In this document: positions 9,200-17,547 of the stretch, piece by piece
How positions within the stretch are numbered: position 1 is the first letter of the stretch
Layout: every line of letters begins with the position of its first letter
Source: CALJXB01 sp965225935
GTDB taxonomy: Bacteria; Pseudomonadota; Alphaproteobacteria; Kiloniellales; JAKSDN01
Direction of reading: 5' to 3'
Assembly (NCBI GenBank): GCA_965225935.1
Contig: CBDDCC010000016.1
Location: 1 to 64,000 of the forward strand
DNA: 64,000 nt
The notes under the pieces: model-generated
What the model was told of the DNA's origin: nothing
The model's database searches: none
The model's input: the letters and a program-made list of their open reading frames with translations, nothing else
Program-made: the position numbers and the translations under genes

Positions 9200-9604
9200 A
9201 TGACGTTCGGGGACGAGACGGCGGCTCCGGGAGTTCTCGAGGCTCTGTCCAAAGGCGGCACGGAGGATCTCTCCAGGGCCCTGGAGGCGGGGGGCGACGC
9301 CAACGCGCGGGACCGCTGGGGCACGCCCGCTCTTTGCCGCGCGGCGGGGCAGGGCGACCTGCGTGCCGTCCTGCTCCTGCTGGAGCACGGCGGAGACCCG
9401 AACGGGACCAGCCAGGCAGGGAACTCGCCGCTCATGGTCGCCGCGGCCTGCGGCCACGCGGATGTCCTCCGCGCCCTCCTCGATGCCGGGGCGGACGTCG
9501 GCTCGAAAAACCAATGGGGCCTCTCGGCCGTCGATTGGGCCGCTTGGGCGGAGGATCCGGCCGAGATCGGGGCGCTTCTGGGGGCGCCCACGCGGGCGCC
9601 CTAG
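9200..9604 (+). CDS. Ankyrin-repeat protein
   Basis: This 134-residue protein is made almost entirely of about three ankyrin repeats: GGTEDLSRALEAGGDANARD, then WGTPALCRAAGQGDLRAVLL, then GNSPLMVAAACGHADVLRAL with LDAGADVGSKN, and a degenerate fourth. No signal peptide or enzyme domain is present, so it is a cytoplasmic protein-binding module. It diverges from the kinase gene across about 140 bases. Small ankyrin proteins are common in sponge and other animal symbionts, but single copies also occur in free-living bacteria, so this alone proves nothing about lifestyle. Confidence 0.85.
   Translation: MTFGDETAAPGVLEALSKGGTEDLSRALEAGGDANARDRWGTPALCRAAGQGDLRAVLLLLEHGGDPNGTSQAGNSPLMVAAACGHADVLRALLDAGADVGSKNQWGLSAVDWAAWAEDPAEIGALLGAPTRAP
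9582..9601. terminator. Candidate hairpin at convergent gene ends
   Basis: Perfect 8-base arms GGGCGCCC are separated by ACGC and overlap the last codons of the ankyrin gene just before its stop. The convergent transglycosylase gene ends 40 bases further on. There is no T-run, so intrinsic termination is uncertain. Confidence 0.35.
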
Positions 9605-9643
9605 CCGGGAGACCGGTTTGGACCGCTTGCCCGTTCCCTGAGG

Positions 9644-10291
9644 CTAGGGCTTGAGGGCCGTCTGCTGGCGGTCCGCTGCGGCCTGCTGAGCCCGGTTGGC
9701 GCGGTGGCGTTCCTCCCGCCAGGCACGGAACACCTTGAGGCGGTAGGGCCCGTTGAACTTCGGCGTGCGCGAATGGTAGTGGGCGATCGCCTTGGTCCAG
9801 GAGCGCTCCTCCTGCCGCAGCCGCTGCAGCAGTTGTGCGGCATAGGTGATGTTTTGGACCGGGTCGAAGGCGGCCTCCAGGGACTCGAAGGCGTCGGGAT
9901 GGTGCAGCAGGTTGACCTGCATGCAGCCAACGTCGATGTTCCGGTGGCCCTGGGCCTGCAGCGTGCGCACCGTCTCGATCGCCTCGGCCTTGCTGGCCAG
10001 GAAGCGCCCCTCGCCGAGGGCGGTGACGGTCCAGGGCCAGGCAAGATTTGCCGACTCGGCGGAGCGCCAGCGGCCGGACTCGACCTTGGAGATGGCCGTG
10101 AGCAGATGGGGCGGCAAGCCGTGTCCGGCCCCGATGCGTGCCGTGTGCTGGGCGCAAAGGCCCCAGGGATCGCCTGACGCTTCCGCGGCGCCGGCCGGCT
10201 TCGGGCCCGGCCAGGCGGCCAGGGTGATCCAGAGGACCAGGGTACAGATGGGACCGATCGGCAAGCGACCGGCAGCGCCTCGCTTCGGCAT
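9644..10291 (-). CDS. SLT-domain lytic transglycosylase
   Basis: This 215-residue exported protein has a basic N-terminus and hydrophobic segment (about 13-28), then a region ending AAEA that could be cleaved by signal peptidase. The soluble-lytic-transglycosylase fold follows: AISKVESGRW with the catalytic Glu71, VGCMQVNLLHH, an AAFDPVQNITYAAQLL helix and AIAHYHS. It would cleave peptidoglycan between MurNAc and GlcNAc in the periplasm. The ATG is preceded by a strong AAAGGAG. Similar small single-domain enzymes assist flagellar or secretion assembly, but no such genes are adjacent here. Confidence 0.88.
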   Translation of the reverse strand: MPKRGAAGRLPIGPICTLVLWITLAAWPGPKPAGAAEASGDPWGLCAQHTARIGAGHGLPPHLLTAISKVESGRWRSAESANLAWPWTVTALGEGRFLASKAEAIETVRTLQAQGHRNIDVGCMQVNLLHHPDAFESLEAAFDPVQNITYAAQLLQRLRQEERSWTKAIAHYHSRTPKFNGPYRLKVFRAWREERHRANRAQQAAADRQQTALKP

Positions 10292-10346
10292 GGGAGGTCT
10301 CCTTTGCGAGCGGCTGTCGCAAGGTTCGTGCCAGGCCGCGGCCGGG

Positions 10347-10889
10347 TCAGTCGGGGAGCGTGGAGTCTCCAGGACCCAAGGGGCGCTCTAGGAGCACCGA
10401 ATCGACCCAGCGGCCGAACTTGAAGCCCACCGAGGGGACAAGTCCGCAGCGCCGGAATCCGAGGCGCTCGTGCAGTCCGATCGAGGCCTCGTTGGCGCTG
10501 TCGCCGACCACCGCGATCATGCGGCGGTATCCGAGGCCCTCGCAGCGCGCGATCAGCTCCGACAGGAGTGCGCCTCCGGCTCCACGGCGCCCGAATCCGG
10601 GTTCGATATAGACAGTGTTTTCAAGGGCGTAGCGGTAGGCCGGCCGACCGCGGTAAGGGCCGGCATAGGCATAGCCCCGGACGGCGCCGTCGAGCTCGAT
10701 GACCAGATAGGGCAGGCCGCGGGCCCTGGTATCACGGTATCGCCGCTCGATCTCGGCCAGGTCCGGCGGCGCCTCCTCGAAGGAGGCCAGGCCGTTCAGC
10801 ACGTGGTGGCCATAGATGGCTTGGACCCGCCGCAGGTCGTCCGGTTTCGCGTCGCGAATCCGCTTGTCGGCCGATCCCGTTGCGGGCAT
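10347..10889 (-). CDS. GNAT N-acetyltransferase (phosphinothricin/methionine-sulfoximine type)
   Basis: This 180-residue acetyltransferase matches the Pat/MddA group. The sequence shows YGHHVLNGLASFEEAPP near the N-terminus, RYALENTVYIEPGFGRRGAGGALL (acetyl-CoA pyrophosphate loop, R-x-x-G-x-G/A), IAVVGDSANEASIGLHERLGF and VGFKFGRWVDSVLLER. It should acetylate a small amine in the cytoplasm. Its ATG overlaps the stop of the upstream N-formylglutamate amidohydrolase gene by one base (TGATG), so the two are translationally coupled. Confidence 0.88.
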   Translation of the reverse strand: MPATGSADKRIRDAKPDDLRRVQAIYGHHVLNGLASFEEAPPDLAEIERRYRDTRARGLPYLVIELDGAVRGYAYAGPYRGRPAYRYALENTVYIEPGFGRRGAGGALLSELIARCEGLGYRRMIAVVGDSANEASIGLHERLGFRRCGLVPSVGFKFGRWVDSVLLERPLGPGDSTLPD

Positions 10890-11770
10890 CAGGACTTCAG
10901 TCGGGCCTCGTCGATCGCCGCCAGCGCGGTGATCACGTGCTGCATGTCCCGCGCGACCCGGTCCATGTTTCCATTCCGGCGAATCTGCCACTCGTCCATG
11001 TAGAGGCCGCGGTTGATCTCGATCTGCAGCGCATGGACCCCGTCCGAGGGGCGGCCGTAATGGCGCGTGACGTGGCCGCCGGCGTAGGGCCGGTTCCGGG
11101 CGACCGCGTAGCCGAGCGCCTTCAGGACCTGGCCGGCGGTTTCCGAGACCGCCGAGTCGCAGGCGCTGCCGTGGCAATCGCCCAGCACCATGTCGACCCG
11201 CGGCAAGCGCCCCTTAACGCCGTGCCGAACCGCGGAAGGCATCGAGTGGCAGTCGAGCAGGACGCAGTAGCCGAAGCGCGCCCGGGTGTTTTCGACCAGG
11301 CGCGCGAGGGCCTCGTGATAGGGCCAGTAGTGGTCGTGCAACCGCCCCAGGGCCTCGGAAAACGCCATCTTGCGGCGGTAGATGTCGGCGCCGCTGGCGA
11401 CGACGCGCGGGATCGTGCCGAGGCCGGCCGCCACCCGCGGCGAGCGCGTGTTGGCGTAGTCCGGCAGCTGGTCGTCGAACATGACCGGGTCGAGCTCGAA
11501 CGGCTCCCGATTCGCGTCCACGAAGGCCCGCGGGAAGAGGGCGCGCAGGAGGGGGGCGCCGACCCGCGGCGCGGCGGCGAAGAGCTCGTCCACGAAGCTG
11601 TCCTCGGAGCGCCGGAGCATCAGGGGATCGAGGCGCGAAGCGGCCAAAAACGAGGGAGAATAACGGTTTCCGCTGTGCGGCGAGGAGAGTACGACGGGCA
11701 GGGTTTGCTCTCTTGGCGACAAGATCTCGTGGGAGACCTCGACGTCGAACTGTTGGACCTGAGCTTCCAT
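10889..11770 (-). CDS. N-formylglutamate amidohydrolase family protein
   Basis: This 293-residue protein has the family motifs VVLSSPHSG near the N-terminus (first zinc-binding region), RSEDSFVDELF, PRAFVDANREPFELDP and VLLDCHSMP. It hydrolyses N-formylglutamate to formate and glutamate, the last step of one histidine-degradation route, or a related N-acyl amino acid. No hut genes are nearby. In many Alphaproteobacteria this gene sits beside cpdR, and that pairing is present here, with cpdR divergent 170 bases away. The ATG at 11770 is the first plausible start before that intergenic region. Confidence 0.85.
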   Translation of the reverse strand: MEAQVQQFDVEVSHEILSPREQTLPVVLSSPHSGNRYSPSFLAASRLDPLMLRRSEDSFVDELFAAAPRVGAPLLRALFPRAFVDANREPFELDPVMFDDQLPDYANTRSPRVAAGLGTIPRVVASGADIYRRKMAFSEALGRLHDHYWPYHEALARLVENTRARFGYCVLLDCHSMPSAVRHGVKGRLPRVDMVLGDCHGSACDSAVSETAGQVLKALGYAVARNRPYAGGHVTRHYGRPSDGVHALQIEINRGLYMDEWQIRRNGNMDRVARDMQHVITALAAIDEARLKS

Positions 11771-11845
11771 GAGTCCCCCGACTGCGGTACAAGATTCATA
11801 TGCTATAGGCCGATGGCTGTCATGGGAATATGGCGAACGCGCACG

Positions 11846-11860
11846 TTAACCAACGTTTTA
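11846..11860 (+). promoter_or_regulatory. Possible CtrA-type site upstream of cpdR
   Basis: The sequence TTAA-N7-TTTA lies about 80 bases before the cpdR start. The alphaproteobacterial CtrA consensus is TTAA-N7-TTAA, so there is one mismatch. cpdR is under CtrA control in Caulobacter, which makes the site plausible but not demonstrated. Confidence 0.3.
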
Positions 11861-11940
11861 GAGGGCCGGACTATGCTGGCCAGCGTCGGGTTCGCCCGTA
11901 CCGGGCCCGCCCCTGAGCACCAGCCGAGCATGAAGGCACC

Positions 11941-12312
11941 ATGGCTCTGATTCTGCTAGCCGAAGACGACGACAGCATGCGCAGCTTCCTCGCCAAGGCG
12001 CTGGAGCGCGCGGGCCATCGGGTTCGCGCGGTGGCCGACGGCATCGACGCCCTGGCGGCGCTTGCCGAAGAGGACGAGATCGACCTGCTGCTGGCCGACG
12101 TGGTGATGCCCGGGTTGGACGGCATAGAGCTGGCGCGCAGGGCGTCCAAGGACCGGCCGGGCCTCCGGGTCATGTTCATCACGGGCTTCGCCGCCGTCGC
12201 CCTGAAGGCCCGGGAGGAGGCCCCGCGCGGCGCACGCGTGCTCTCCAAGCCCTTCCACCTGAGGGATCTGGTGAACCAGGTGGACGCCATGCTGGCCGCT
12301 GAGGCCAGCTGA
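11941..12312 (+). CDS. cpdR: CpdR-type single-domain response regulator
   Basis: This 123-residue protein is a lone CheY-like receiver. The acidic pocket EDDDS is at residues 8-12, the phospho-acceptor Asp is in LLADVVMPGLDG (near residue 52), the switch Thr is in MFITGF, and the Lys is in SKPFHL. There is no output domain. Together with the LILLAEDDDSMR start and the divergent N-formylglutamate amidohydrolase gene, this matches CpdR, the phosphorylation-controlled adaptor that primes ClpXP for cell-cycle proteolysis in Alphaproteobacteria. A generic orphan receiver is the alternative. Confidence 0.8.
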   Translation: MALILLAEDDDSMRSFLAKALERAGHRVRAVADGIDALAALAEEDEIDLLLADVVMPGLDGIELARRASKDRPGLRVMFITGFAAVALKAREEAPRGARVLSKPFHLRDLVNQVDAMLAAEAS

Positions 12313-12358
12313 GCCCCTTTCCGCCGCGCACCCCCTTTTTATCGATTCTTCCCGGCGC

Positions 12359-12387
12359 TTGAAAAAGGCCGGATATGGTGGTAACTC
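12359..12387 (+). promoter_or_regulatory. Possible promoter of tRNA-Val
   Basis: TTGAAA (12359-12364) and TAACTC (12382-12387) are separated by 17 bases and lie about 100 bases upstream of the tRNA. The -35 is good and the -10 is weak, so the call is tentative. Confidence 0.35.
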
Positions 12388-12488
12388 GCGGGGCCTTCGG
12401 CGATCCGGGGCCGGTCGGTCATTCCTGCCAGCACCCCGGATCCGAAGACCCGCCGCCGGACCCGACGATCCCTGCCGGCCGAAAAGGG

Positions 12489-12563
12489 GGGCGCGTAGCT
12501 CAGCGGGAGAGCACTACGTTGACATCGTAGGGGTCGCTGGTTCAATCCCAGCCGCGCCCACCA
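12489..12563 (+). tRNA. tRNA-Val (anticodon GAC)
   Basis: A complete cloverleaf is visible. The acceptor arm is GGGCGCG pairing with CGCGCCC, followed by an A discriminator and an encoded CCA. The D arm is GCTCAGCGGGAGAGC. The anticodon stem CTACG/CGTAG holds the loop TTGACAT, giving anticodon GAC. The T arm is GCTGG-TTCAATC-CCAGC. It sits at the boundary between the conserved block to the left and the mosaic catabolic island to the right, and a severed gene starts about 50 bases downstream. Confidence 0.95.
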
Positions 12564-12611
12564 TATTTTCCCTACAAATCAATCACTTAGACTCTCGGCA
12601 CATCAATCGCA

Positions 12612-12920
12612 ATGCTAGCGCAGCGCGAAACCGGGGCAAAGCGCCGGCTCCTGACCTTCGTATTCGAGAACCCAGAGGCCTACCCTCTCGGAAACGAGCC
12701 AATCCTCCGCAACGGCACGCTCTGCGGACGTACTACTTCCGCAGCCTTCGCCCACACTCTTGGGCGCGGGGTCGCGCTGGGATGGCTGGAATCCGGCGAC
12801 GTCTCGAGCGCGGCCATAGGCGCCGACGCCTTCGAGATCGAGATCGCCGACAGAGTATTTGCGGCCACACCCCACTACCGGGCACCCTATGAGCCCGATA
12901 GCTGCCGGCTCAGATCGTAG
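12612..12920 (+). pseudogene. C-terminal fragment of dimethylglycine/sarcosine dehydrogenase-type oxidoreductase
   Basis: The 102 residues LLTFVFENPEAYPLGNEPIL, TTSAAFAHTLGRGVALGWLE, IEIADRVFAATPHY and APYEPDSCRLRS match the final glycine-cleavage-T-type barrel of FAD-dependent dimethylglycine/sarcosine dehydrogenases, proteins of roughly 800 residues. The FAD domain and most of the folate-binding domain are missing. The homology begins about 50 bases after tRNA-Val, so a deletion or insertion brought the fragment next to the tRNA. No start signal of its own is convincing. It is probably non-functional. Confidence 0.75.
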
Positions 12921-13035
12921 AAGGTCGTCTCGGACCGCGGTGGATCTCTTGGTATGAGGAAGCCAGATCAGCTTGGCGGGTCAATTTCTACAAGGAACTT
13001 CCATAGCGTACCGGATGCCGATGAATTTCCGGGCC

Positions 13036-14415
13036 TTAACTTCTCCCGCTGAGGTTGCTCGATCGGACCTCGTCGAGCATCTCCTCTTCACGGACATAGC
13101 GATTTCCACCGATCTGAATCCTTGTGGCCTTTCCCCGGTTATCGAGTGTTCGAATGACTGGCTCCCCATAGGCCGTGATACCGTCTGCCCGGGCGAACAC
13201 GCCTTCGGTTGCGCTTTTGACGTGGATTTCGCCGGCATTGCAAAACGGCTCAGGCGCCGCCGTATCGACGAGATAGACGGTGTTCCCGGCTGGAACCAGA
13301 TCCCATGACGCCCAGATCGTCCACCAGCGGCCGAACCATGATCGCGTAGTGTCGTTGGCGGCTCCATGCTTATGGAAATGGCCGAAAATGCCGACAATCG
13401 ACTCCGCCCACTCGCGCGCCGGCGCGTCGATTGCATTCGTGAGCACGCAGACCGTGAGGCCGAAATCCGCAACGTGAAGGGTCCGTGTAATTTGGCCGGG
13501 AAACGATCCCATATGGCCGAGGCATTCGTGTCCCTCGACGTCGTTCAGCAGGGTGCCCAAGCCGTACCAGCGTTCGCTCTTACCCATCGGAATGGCGAAA
13601 GCACGTGTGCTCATGGCCTCACGGGAAGATCTATTCAGAACCCCGGTTTCGGCCGCCGAGTCCAGGCTGGCGAAAAATCTGGCGAGGTCGCCGGCCGTGC
13701 TCGTGAATCCGGTCGCAGCCATCAGCGCATTGGTCGGCCGCGCGCAGTCAATGGGATATCGTTTGCCGTGCGGTAGGCGGCTGCCGTGACCTGTTGCAAA
13801 GGGCACTTCGGTGGCACGTGCGGGGAGATCCGGCGTTGTCTCTCGAAGCCCGATCCTGTCGATGACTTCGCGCCTCATCCACATAGCGTACTTCTCTCCG
13901 GTGACCGCCTCGATGACCATTCCTGCGAGACTGTATCCGATATTCGAGTACTTGAAGCGTGTTGCAGGCTGGAAGACACTCGGCCGCTTCAATTCTGCCT
14001 GCAGCTCTTCTATGCCGAAGAACGCAGCCCGATTCTGCCAATGAGGAGCATCTACGCCGTCGCGAAGCAGACCGGCCGAATGCGAAAGGAGCTGCCGAAG
14101 GGTAAGCCGATGCACAGCCGCCGGAATACCGTTGAGATGCTTTCCAACCGGTTCGTCGAGATCAAGTCGCCCTTGTTCGCAGAGCAGCAGTATCCCGACC
14201 GCCGTGAATGTCTTGGAGTGGGAGGCGACGCGGAAGCGATGCCGGGCTGTCAACGCTTGTCGGGTGTCGATGTCGGCGATGCCGAACGCGGTCTCGCTCA
14301 CCAAGTCGGCGTCTCTCGCTATCGCCAGTACACAGCCGGGCACGTCCCAGACCCGACGCTGGTGCTCCAGCCAATGCACGCTGTAACGCGCGGCATCTCC
14401 GAACCAGTCGGTCAT
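13036..14415 (-). CDS. Serine hydrolase, beta-lactamase/D-aminopeptidase (S12) family
   Basis: This protein of about 459 residues has the penicillin-binding fold signatures: S-x-x-K as SHSK (Ser65, Lys68), Y-x-N as KYSNIGY (about 150), and the third motif as HMGSFPG. A C-terminal extension of about 100 residues forms a second domain. No signal peptide is seen, so it probably acts in the cytoplasm on amides or esters (relatives include D-aminopeptidases, esterases and nylon-oligomer hydrolases). Its ATG overlaps the stop of the upstream M20 peptidase gene (ATGA), so it is the last gene of the transporter operon that begins at 20176. Confidence 0.85.
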   Translation of the reverse strand: MTDWFGDAARYSVHWLEHQRRVWDVPGCVLAIARDADLVSETAFGIADIDTRQALTARHRFRVASHSKTFTAVGILLLCEQGRLDLDEPVGKHLNGIPAAVHRLTLRQLLSHSAGLLRDGVDAPHWQNRAAFFGIEELQAELKRPSVFQPATRFKYSNIGYSLAGMVIEAVTGEKYAMWMRREVIDRIGLRETTPDLPARATEVPFATGHGSRLPHGKRYPIDCARPTNALMAATGFTSTAGDLARFFASLDSAAETGVLNRSSREAMSTRAFAIPMGKSERWYGLGTLLNDVEGHECLGHMGSFPGQITRTLHVADFGLTVCVLTNAIDAPAREWAESIVGIFGHFHKHGAANDTTRSWFGRWWTIWASWDLVPAGNTVYLVDTAAPEPFCNAGEIHVKSATEGVFARADGITAYGEPVIRTLDNRGKATRIQIGGNRYVREEEMLDEVRSSNLSGRS

Positions 14416-15575
14416 TGAAGCGGCAAATTCATGGCCATCAGCGCAACCGCCTTGGTGCGCTGGTCGATGCTCAACAGTTCTATGTACTCGTCGGGAGTGT
14501 GCGCTTTGCCGCCGACTGGTCCCAGACCGCAAAGTGTCGGCGTTCCGACAGCGGCGGAAAAACCGGAATCCGCGCTCGAACCGGTGAATTCGCCGCCGGC
14601 CTCGAATCCGACGACCCGGGCCGCGCGTAAATAGGCCTCGTACAGCTGCTGCGTCGCGTCGTTCTCTTCGAGTGGAAGGAACTCGCCTCTGATATCGAGC
14701 GCCGCCCTTGTACCGGGAACGGAGCAGGTCTCGGCGATGCGCGTCAGGGCAGAGACGACATCTCCGCGCTCCTTTGGATTCTTGTAGCGGACATCGATTT
14801 CACAAGAGCTTCGCGGCGCCACCGAATTGACGGATTGGCCGCCCTCGACAAGTCCGACATTGACAGTCAGTCCACGATCGAGGTCGGTCAGCGCATGCCA
14901 GTCCGTGATCTTACGCGCCATTTCCTCGATGGCGCTCGCCCCATCGCTGAAATTGACGCCGGAATGTGCCGATTTGCCGTCCACCGTGCAGGTCAAGAAG
15001 ATTCCACCCTTGCGGCCGGTCACCACGTTGCCGTTGACGCGACCGGGTTCGGCGTTCAAGACGGCCCGCGCGCCCCGCGCTTCCTGTTCAATAATGGGAC
15101 GCGAGCTGACGGAGCCGACCTCTTCGTCTCCGGTGAACAAGGCGACGATCGGGCCGGGCGCTGCGCCGCACTGAGCAAACGCCGACAGCACCATCGCATT
15201 CAGTACCAGACCGGCTTTCATGTCAGCGACCCCTGGACCATATGCGCGTCCGCCGCGGATCTCGAACGGCCGCCGCGTTGTTTCGCCGCGCGGGAATACC
15301 GTGTCCCGATGACCCATCAGAAGGATCGGCCGCACGTTCCTCTCCGAGGGCAGTGTCGCGCGAAGGATATCGCCAAAGCCGTTGACCGATATCAATTCGC
15401 TCGCGACGCCGAAGCCCGAAAGAAACTCACGGATGACAGTAGCGACCGCATCGACGCCCTCCTTATCATAGGTGCCGCTATCGATATTGACGATCCTTTC
15501 TAGAAGCGTTAGCGCATCGCTATTGTGATCCTCGATCCAGTCCAGAACGTGTTGCGCGTTATCGCTGATGGCCAT
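14412..15575 (-). CDS. M20 family metallopeptidase (carboxypeptidase G2 / N-acyl amino acid hydrolase type)
   Basis: This 387-residue enzyme has all metal ligands of the M20 family: MGHRDTVF (His), GVADMKAG (Asp), FTGDEEVGS (Glu pair), NAEPG (Glu) and the C-terminal KAHTPDE (His). The inserted dimerisation domain begins near CTVDGKSAHSG. It should hydrolyse an N-acyl, N-carbamoyl or peptide bond releasing an amino acid such as glutamate. It lies between a CE4 deacetylase and an S12 hydrolase in one operon, so three different C-N or ester hydrolases act on whatever the ribose-type transporter imports. Confidence 0.88.
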   Translation of the reverse strand: MAISDNAQHVLDWIEDHNSDALTLLERIVNIDSGTYDKEGVDAVATVIREFLSGFGVASELISVNGFGDILRATLPSERNVRPILLMGHRDTVFPRGETTRRPFEIRGGRAYGPGVADMKAGLVLNAMVLSAFAQCGAAPGPIVALFTGDEEVGSVSSRPIIEQEARGARAVLNAEPGRVNGNVVTGRKGGIFLTCTVDGKSAHSGVNFSDGASAIEEMARKITDWHALTDLDRGLTVNVGLVEGGQSVNSVAPRSSCEIDVRYKNPKERGDVVSALTRIAETCSVPGTRAALDIRGEFLPLEENDATQQLYEAYLRAARVVGFEAGGEFTGSSADSGFSAAVGTPTLCGLGPVGGKAHTPDEYIELLSIDQRTKAVALMAMNLPLQ

Positions 15576-15666
15576 GCTGTTCTTCCCTTCGCTCCGATAC
15601 GCCGGTGGCTACGAATCGTGATGTCGATCCGATGGCTTCTTGGTCGTTGCTGTAAGTCGTGCGTGT

Positions 15667-16527
15667 TCAGACCGTATCGGGTAGCGAGGGAGTCTTGCCT
15701 GCGCGCCACTGTTCGGCGTAATCGGCGCAGGTGGTGAAGTGCACGTCTTCGCGACCTTTGATGTGATCGATCAGTCCTTCGAGGAGCACCATGCGGTGAC
15801 CGCGACCGATCACTTGCGGGTGGAAGGTCGGCATGAAGATGGCGTCCGTTTCGTGCTCGTAGATATAGTCGAACTCATCCTTCCACATTTGCAGGAGGGA
15901 ACGCGGCGATTGCGCTGTCTGAAGTGTACCGAGAGGACCGAAATAATATTCGAAGTTCGGAAAATCATCGAGACTCCAGGCTACCGGCAGTTCGACGAGA
16001 TCGACAGGATCGCCGAACTCCCACGCCTCGGTCGCGGAAAGCTTGTCGCCGATGCGGCACCAATAGGCGTGGCAATCGCTTCCCATCATTGAGCTGTCGT
16101 ATCTGAAGCCATTCTCCAGAATGAGCGGGATCGTCAGATCGCTGATGTCCCAGGCCGGTGACCGATATCCGGTTGGGCGCAAACCCACCACTTTCTCCAA
16201 CGCGTCGAAGCCGCGGCGCATCACGTCGCGTTCCTGATCGGGCGTCAATTTGGCGGGATTCTCATGCACCCAGCCATGGTGGCCGATTTCATGCCCCCCG
16301 TCACGGATCGCCTCGACCGTGCTTGGGAAGGCAAGCGCGGTATGTCCGGGAACGAAGAAGGATGCCGGGAGGTCGTGCTTCTTCAGCAGTTTCAGTATTC
16401 GCTGCACGGCGACGGCTCCAAATTCACCGCGTGAGACCATGCTTGGCGACAGCGACTTGAACGATCCTAGCCAAAGCGAATAGGCATCGAAATCAAACCC
16501 CAGAACGACAGCGATGTCCTTCTTCAT
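15667..16527 (-). CDS. Cytoplasmic CE4/NodB-type deacetylase (allantoinase-like group)
   Basis: This 286-residue polysaccharide-deacetylase-fold protein has no signal peptide. It shows motif 1 as GFDFDAYS, motif 2 as EIGHHGWVHEN (H-x3-H metal ligands), motif 3 as GYRSPAW and the late motif TFHPQVIGR. Cytoplasmic members of this group (PuuE-like) open cyclic amides such as allantoin or deacetylate small molecules instead of cell-wall polymers. The start at 16527 lies 21 bases after the permease stop. Together with the M20 enzyme downstream it could form a ring-opening and deacylation pair. Confidence 0.85.
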   Translation of the reverse strand: MKKDIAVVLGFDFDAYSLWLGSFKSLSPSMVSRGEFGAVAVQRILKLLKKHDLPASFFVPGHTALAFPSTVEAIRDGGHEIGHHGWVHENPAKLTPDQERDVMRRGFDALEKVVGLRPTGYRSPAWDISDLTIPLILENGFRYDSSMMGSDCHAYWCRIGDKLSATEAWEFGDPVDLVELPVAWSLDDFPNFEYYFGPLGTLQTAQSPRSLLQMWKDEFDYIYEHETDAIFMPTFHPQVIGRGHRMVLLEGLIDHIKGREDVHFTTCADYAEQWRAGKTPSLPDTV

Positions 16528-16547
16528 GTGCGTTCTCCAGTCGAATG

Positions 16548-17543
16548 CTAGCCGCGGCGTTTTCGCGCATAGGCGTCGAGTGCCACGGCTCCGATGACGA
16601 TTAGCCCCTTGGTGACGAGCTGGTAATTCGTGCTGATTGCCAAGGCGTCGAAAACGTTGGTCAAGGTCGCGAGGATCAGCAGGCCGACGACGGTGCGCCA
16701 CATCGCGCCTTCGCCGCCCAGAAGCGACGTGCCTCCAATCACCACGATTGCGATGGAGTCGAGCGCTATGTTGCCTCCCATGTCGGCCTGTCCGAGTCCG
16801 AGACGGGAGGCAAGAATCATTCCGGCGAGGGCGGAACACATGCCGCTGAGCGTGTATGTTGAGGCCTTGAGAAGCTCCACCTTGATCCCTGACAGGCGCG
16901 CAGCCTCCATATTGCCTCCGATGGCGTAGAGCGAGCGGCCGTATATGCTGCGCGAGAGGAAGATGCCGCCGATCAGAAAGCTCACAACAAGAAGCCAGAT
17001 GCTGTATGGGATCTGCATCATCGTACCGATGCCCAGCGTGTCGAAGCTGTAGTCGTCGGGCGTGTGTGGAGCGGAGCGGGAGACGATGTAGGCCAGTCCG
17101 CCGAAGACCGATCCCGTCCCGAGTGTTGCGACGAAGGTATTCACATTCATCTTGGTGACGAGAAAGCCGTTCACCGATCCGCAAAGGAAACCAGCAAAGA
17201 TAGCCACGGCGCCGGCGCCCCAAAGACCGAGGGGATCTGCCAGCATGGCGAAGATGACGGCGGCCAGCGCGAAAATGGCACCGACCGAAAGATCGAAACC
17301 ACCCGCAATCATCACGAAGGTCATGCCGGCCGCCACGATCCCCACGGGAGCACTCTGACTTAGGATGTTGCGAACGTTGATGGGATCAAGAAACCGCGGA
17401 TAGACGATCGTTGCTACGACGATGAGAAGAAAGAGAACGATGATCATCCCGTACTGCAGGACGAAGTCCTTGACGCTTATTCTTCCGGATGCGTCTCCGT
17501 TCACGGCCGAGCGTGTGTCCTCTTGTGTTTCTTCCGATGTCAT
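16548..17543 (-). CDS. Ribose-type ABC transporter permease
   Basis: This protein of about 331 residues has 8-10 hydrophobic segments in the RbsC/BPD_transp_2 pattern: GGFDLSVGAIFAL, MNVNTFVATLGTG, and a later SIAIVVIGGTSLLGGEG loop that contacts the ATPase. It forms the inner-membrane channel with the preceding ATPase and binding protein. The start MTSEETQ at 17543 lies just past the ATPase stop at 17548. An alternative start at 17624 would overlap the ATPase extensively. Confidence 0.9.
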   Translation of the reverse strand: MTSEETQEDTRSAVNGDASGRISVKDFVLQYGMIIVLFLLIVVATIVYPRFLDPINVRNILSQSAPVGIVAAGMTFVMIAGGFDLSVGAIFALAAVIFAMLADPLGLWGAGAVAIFAGFLCGSVNGFLVTKMNVNTFVATLGTGSVFGGLAYIVSRSAPHTPDDYSFDTLGIGTMMQIPYSIWLLVVSFLIGGIFLSRSIYGRSLYAIGGNMEAARLSGIKVELLKASTYTLSGMCSALAGMILASRLGLGQADMGGNIALDSIAIVVIGGTSLLGGEGAMWRTVVGLLILATLTNVFDALAISTNYQLVTKGLIVIGAVALDAYARKRRG

Positions 17544-17547
17544 CTCG

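Noticed and set aside
12489..12563. tRNA-Val as a proven integrase attachment site
   Set aside because: No second copy of the tRNA 3' end and no integrase gene were seen in the window; kept only as a breakpoint observation.
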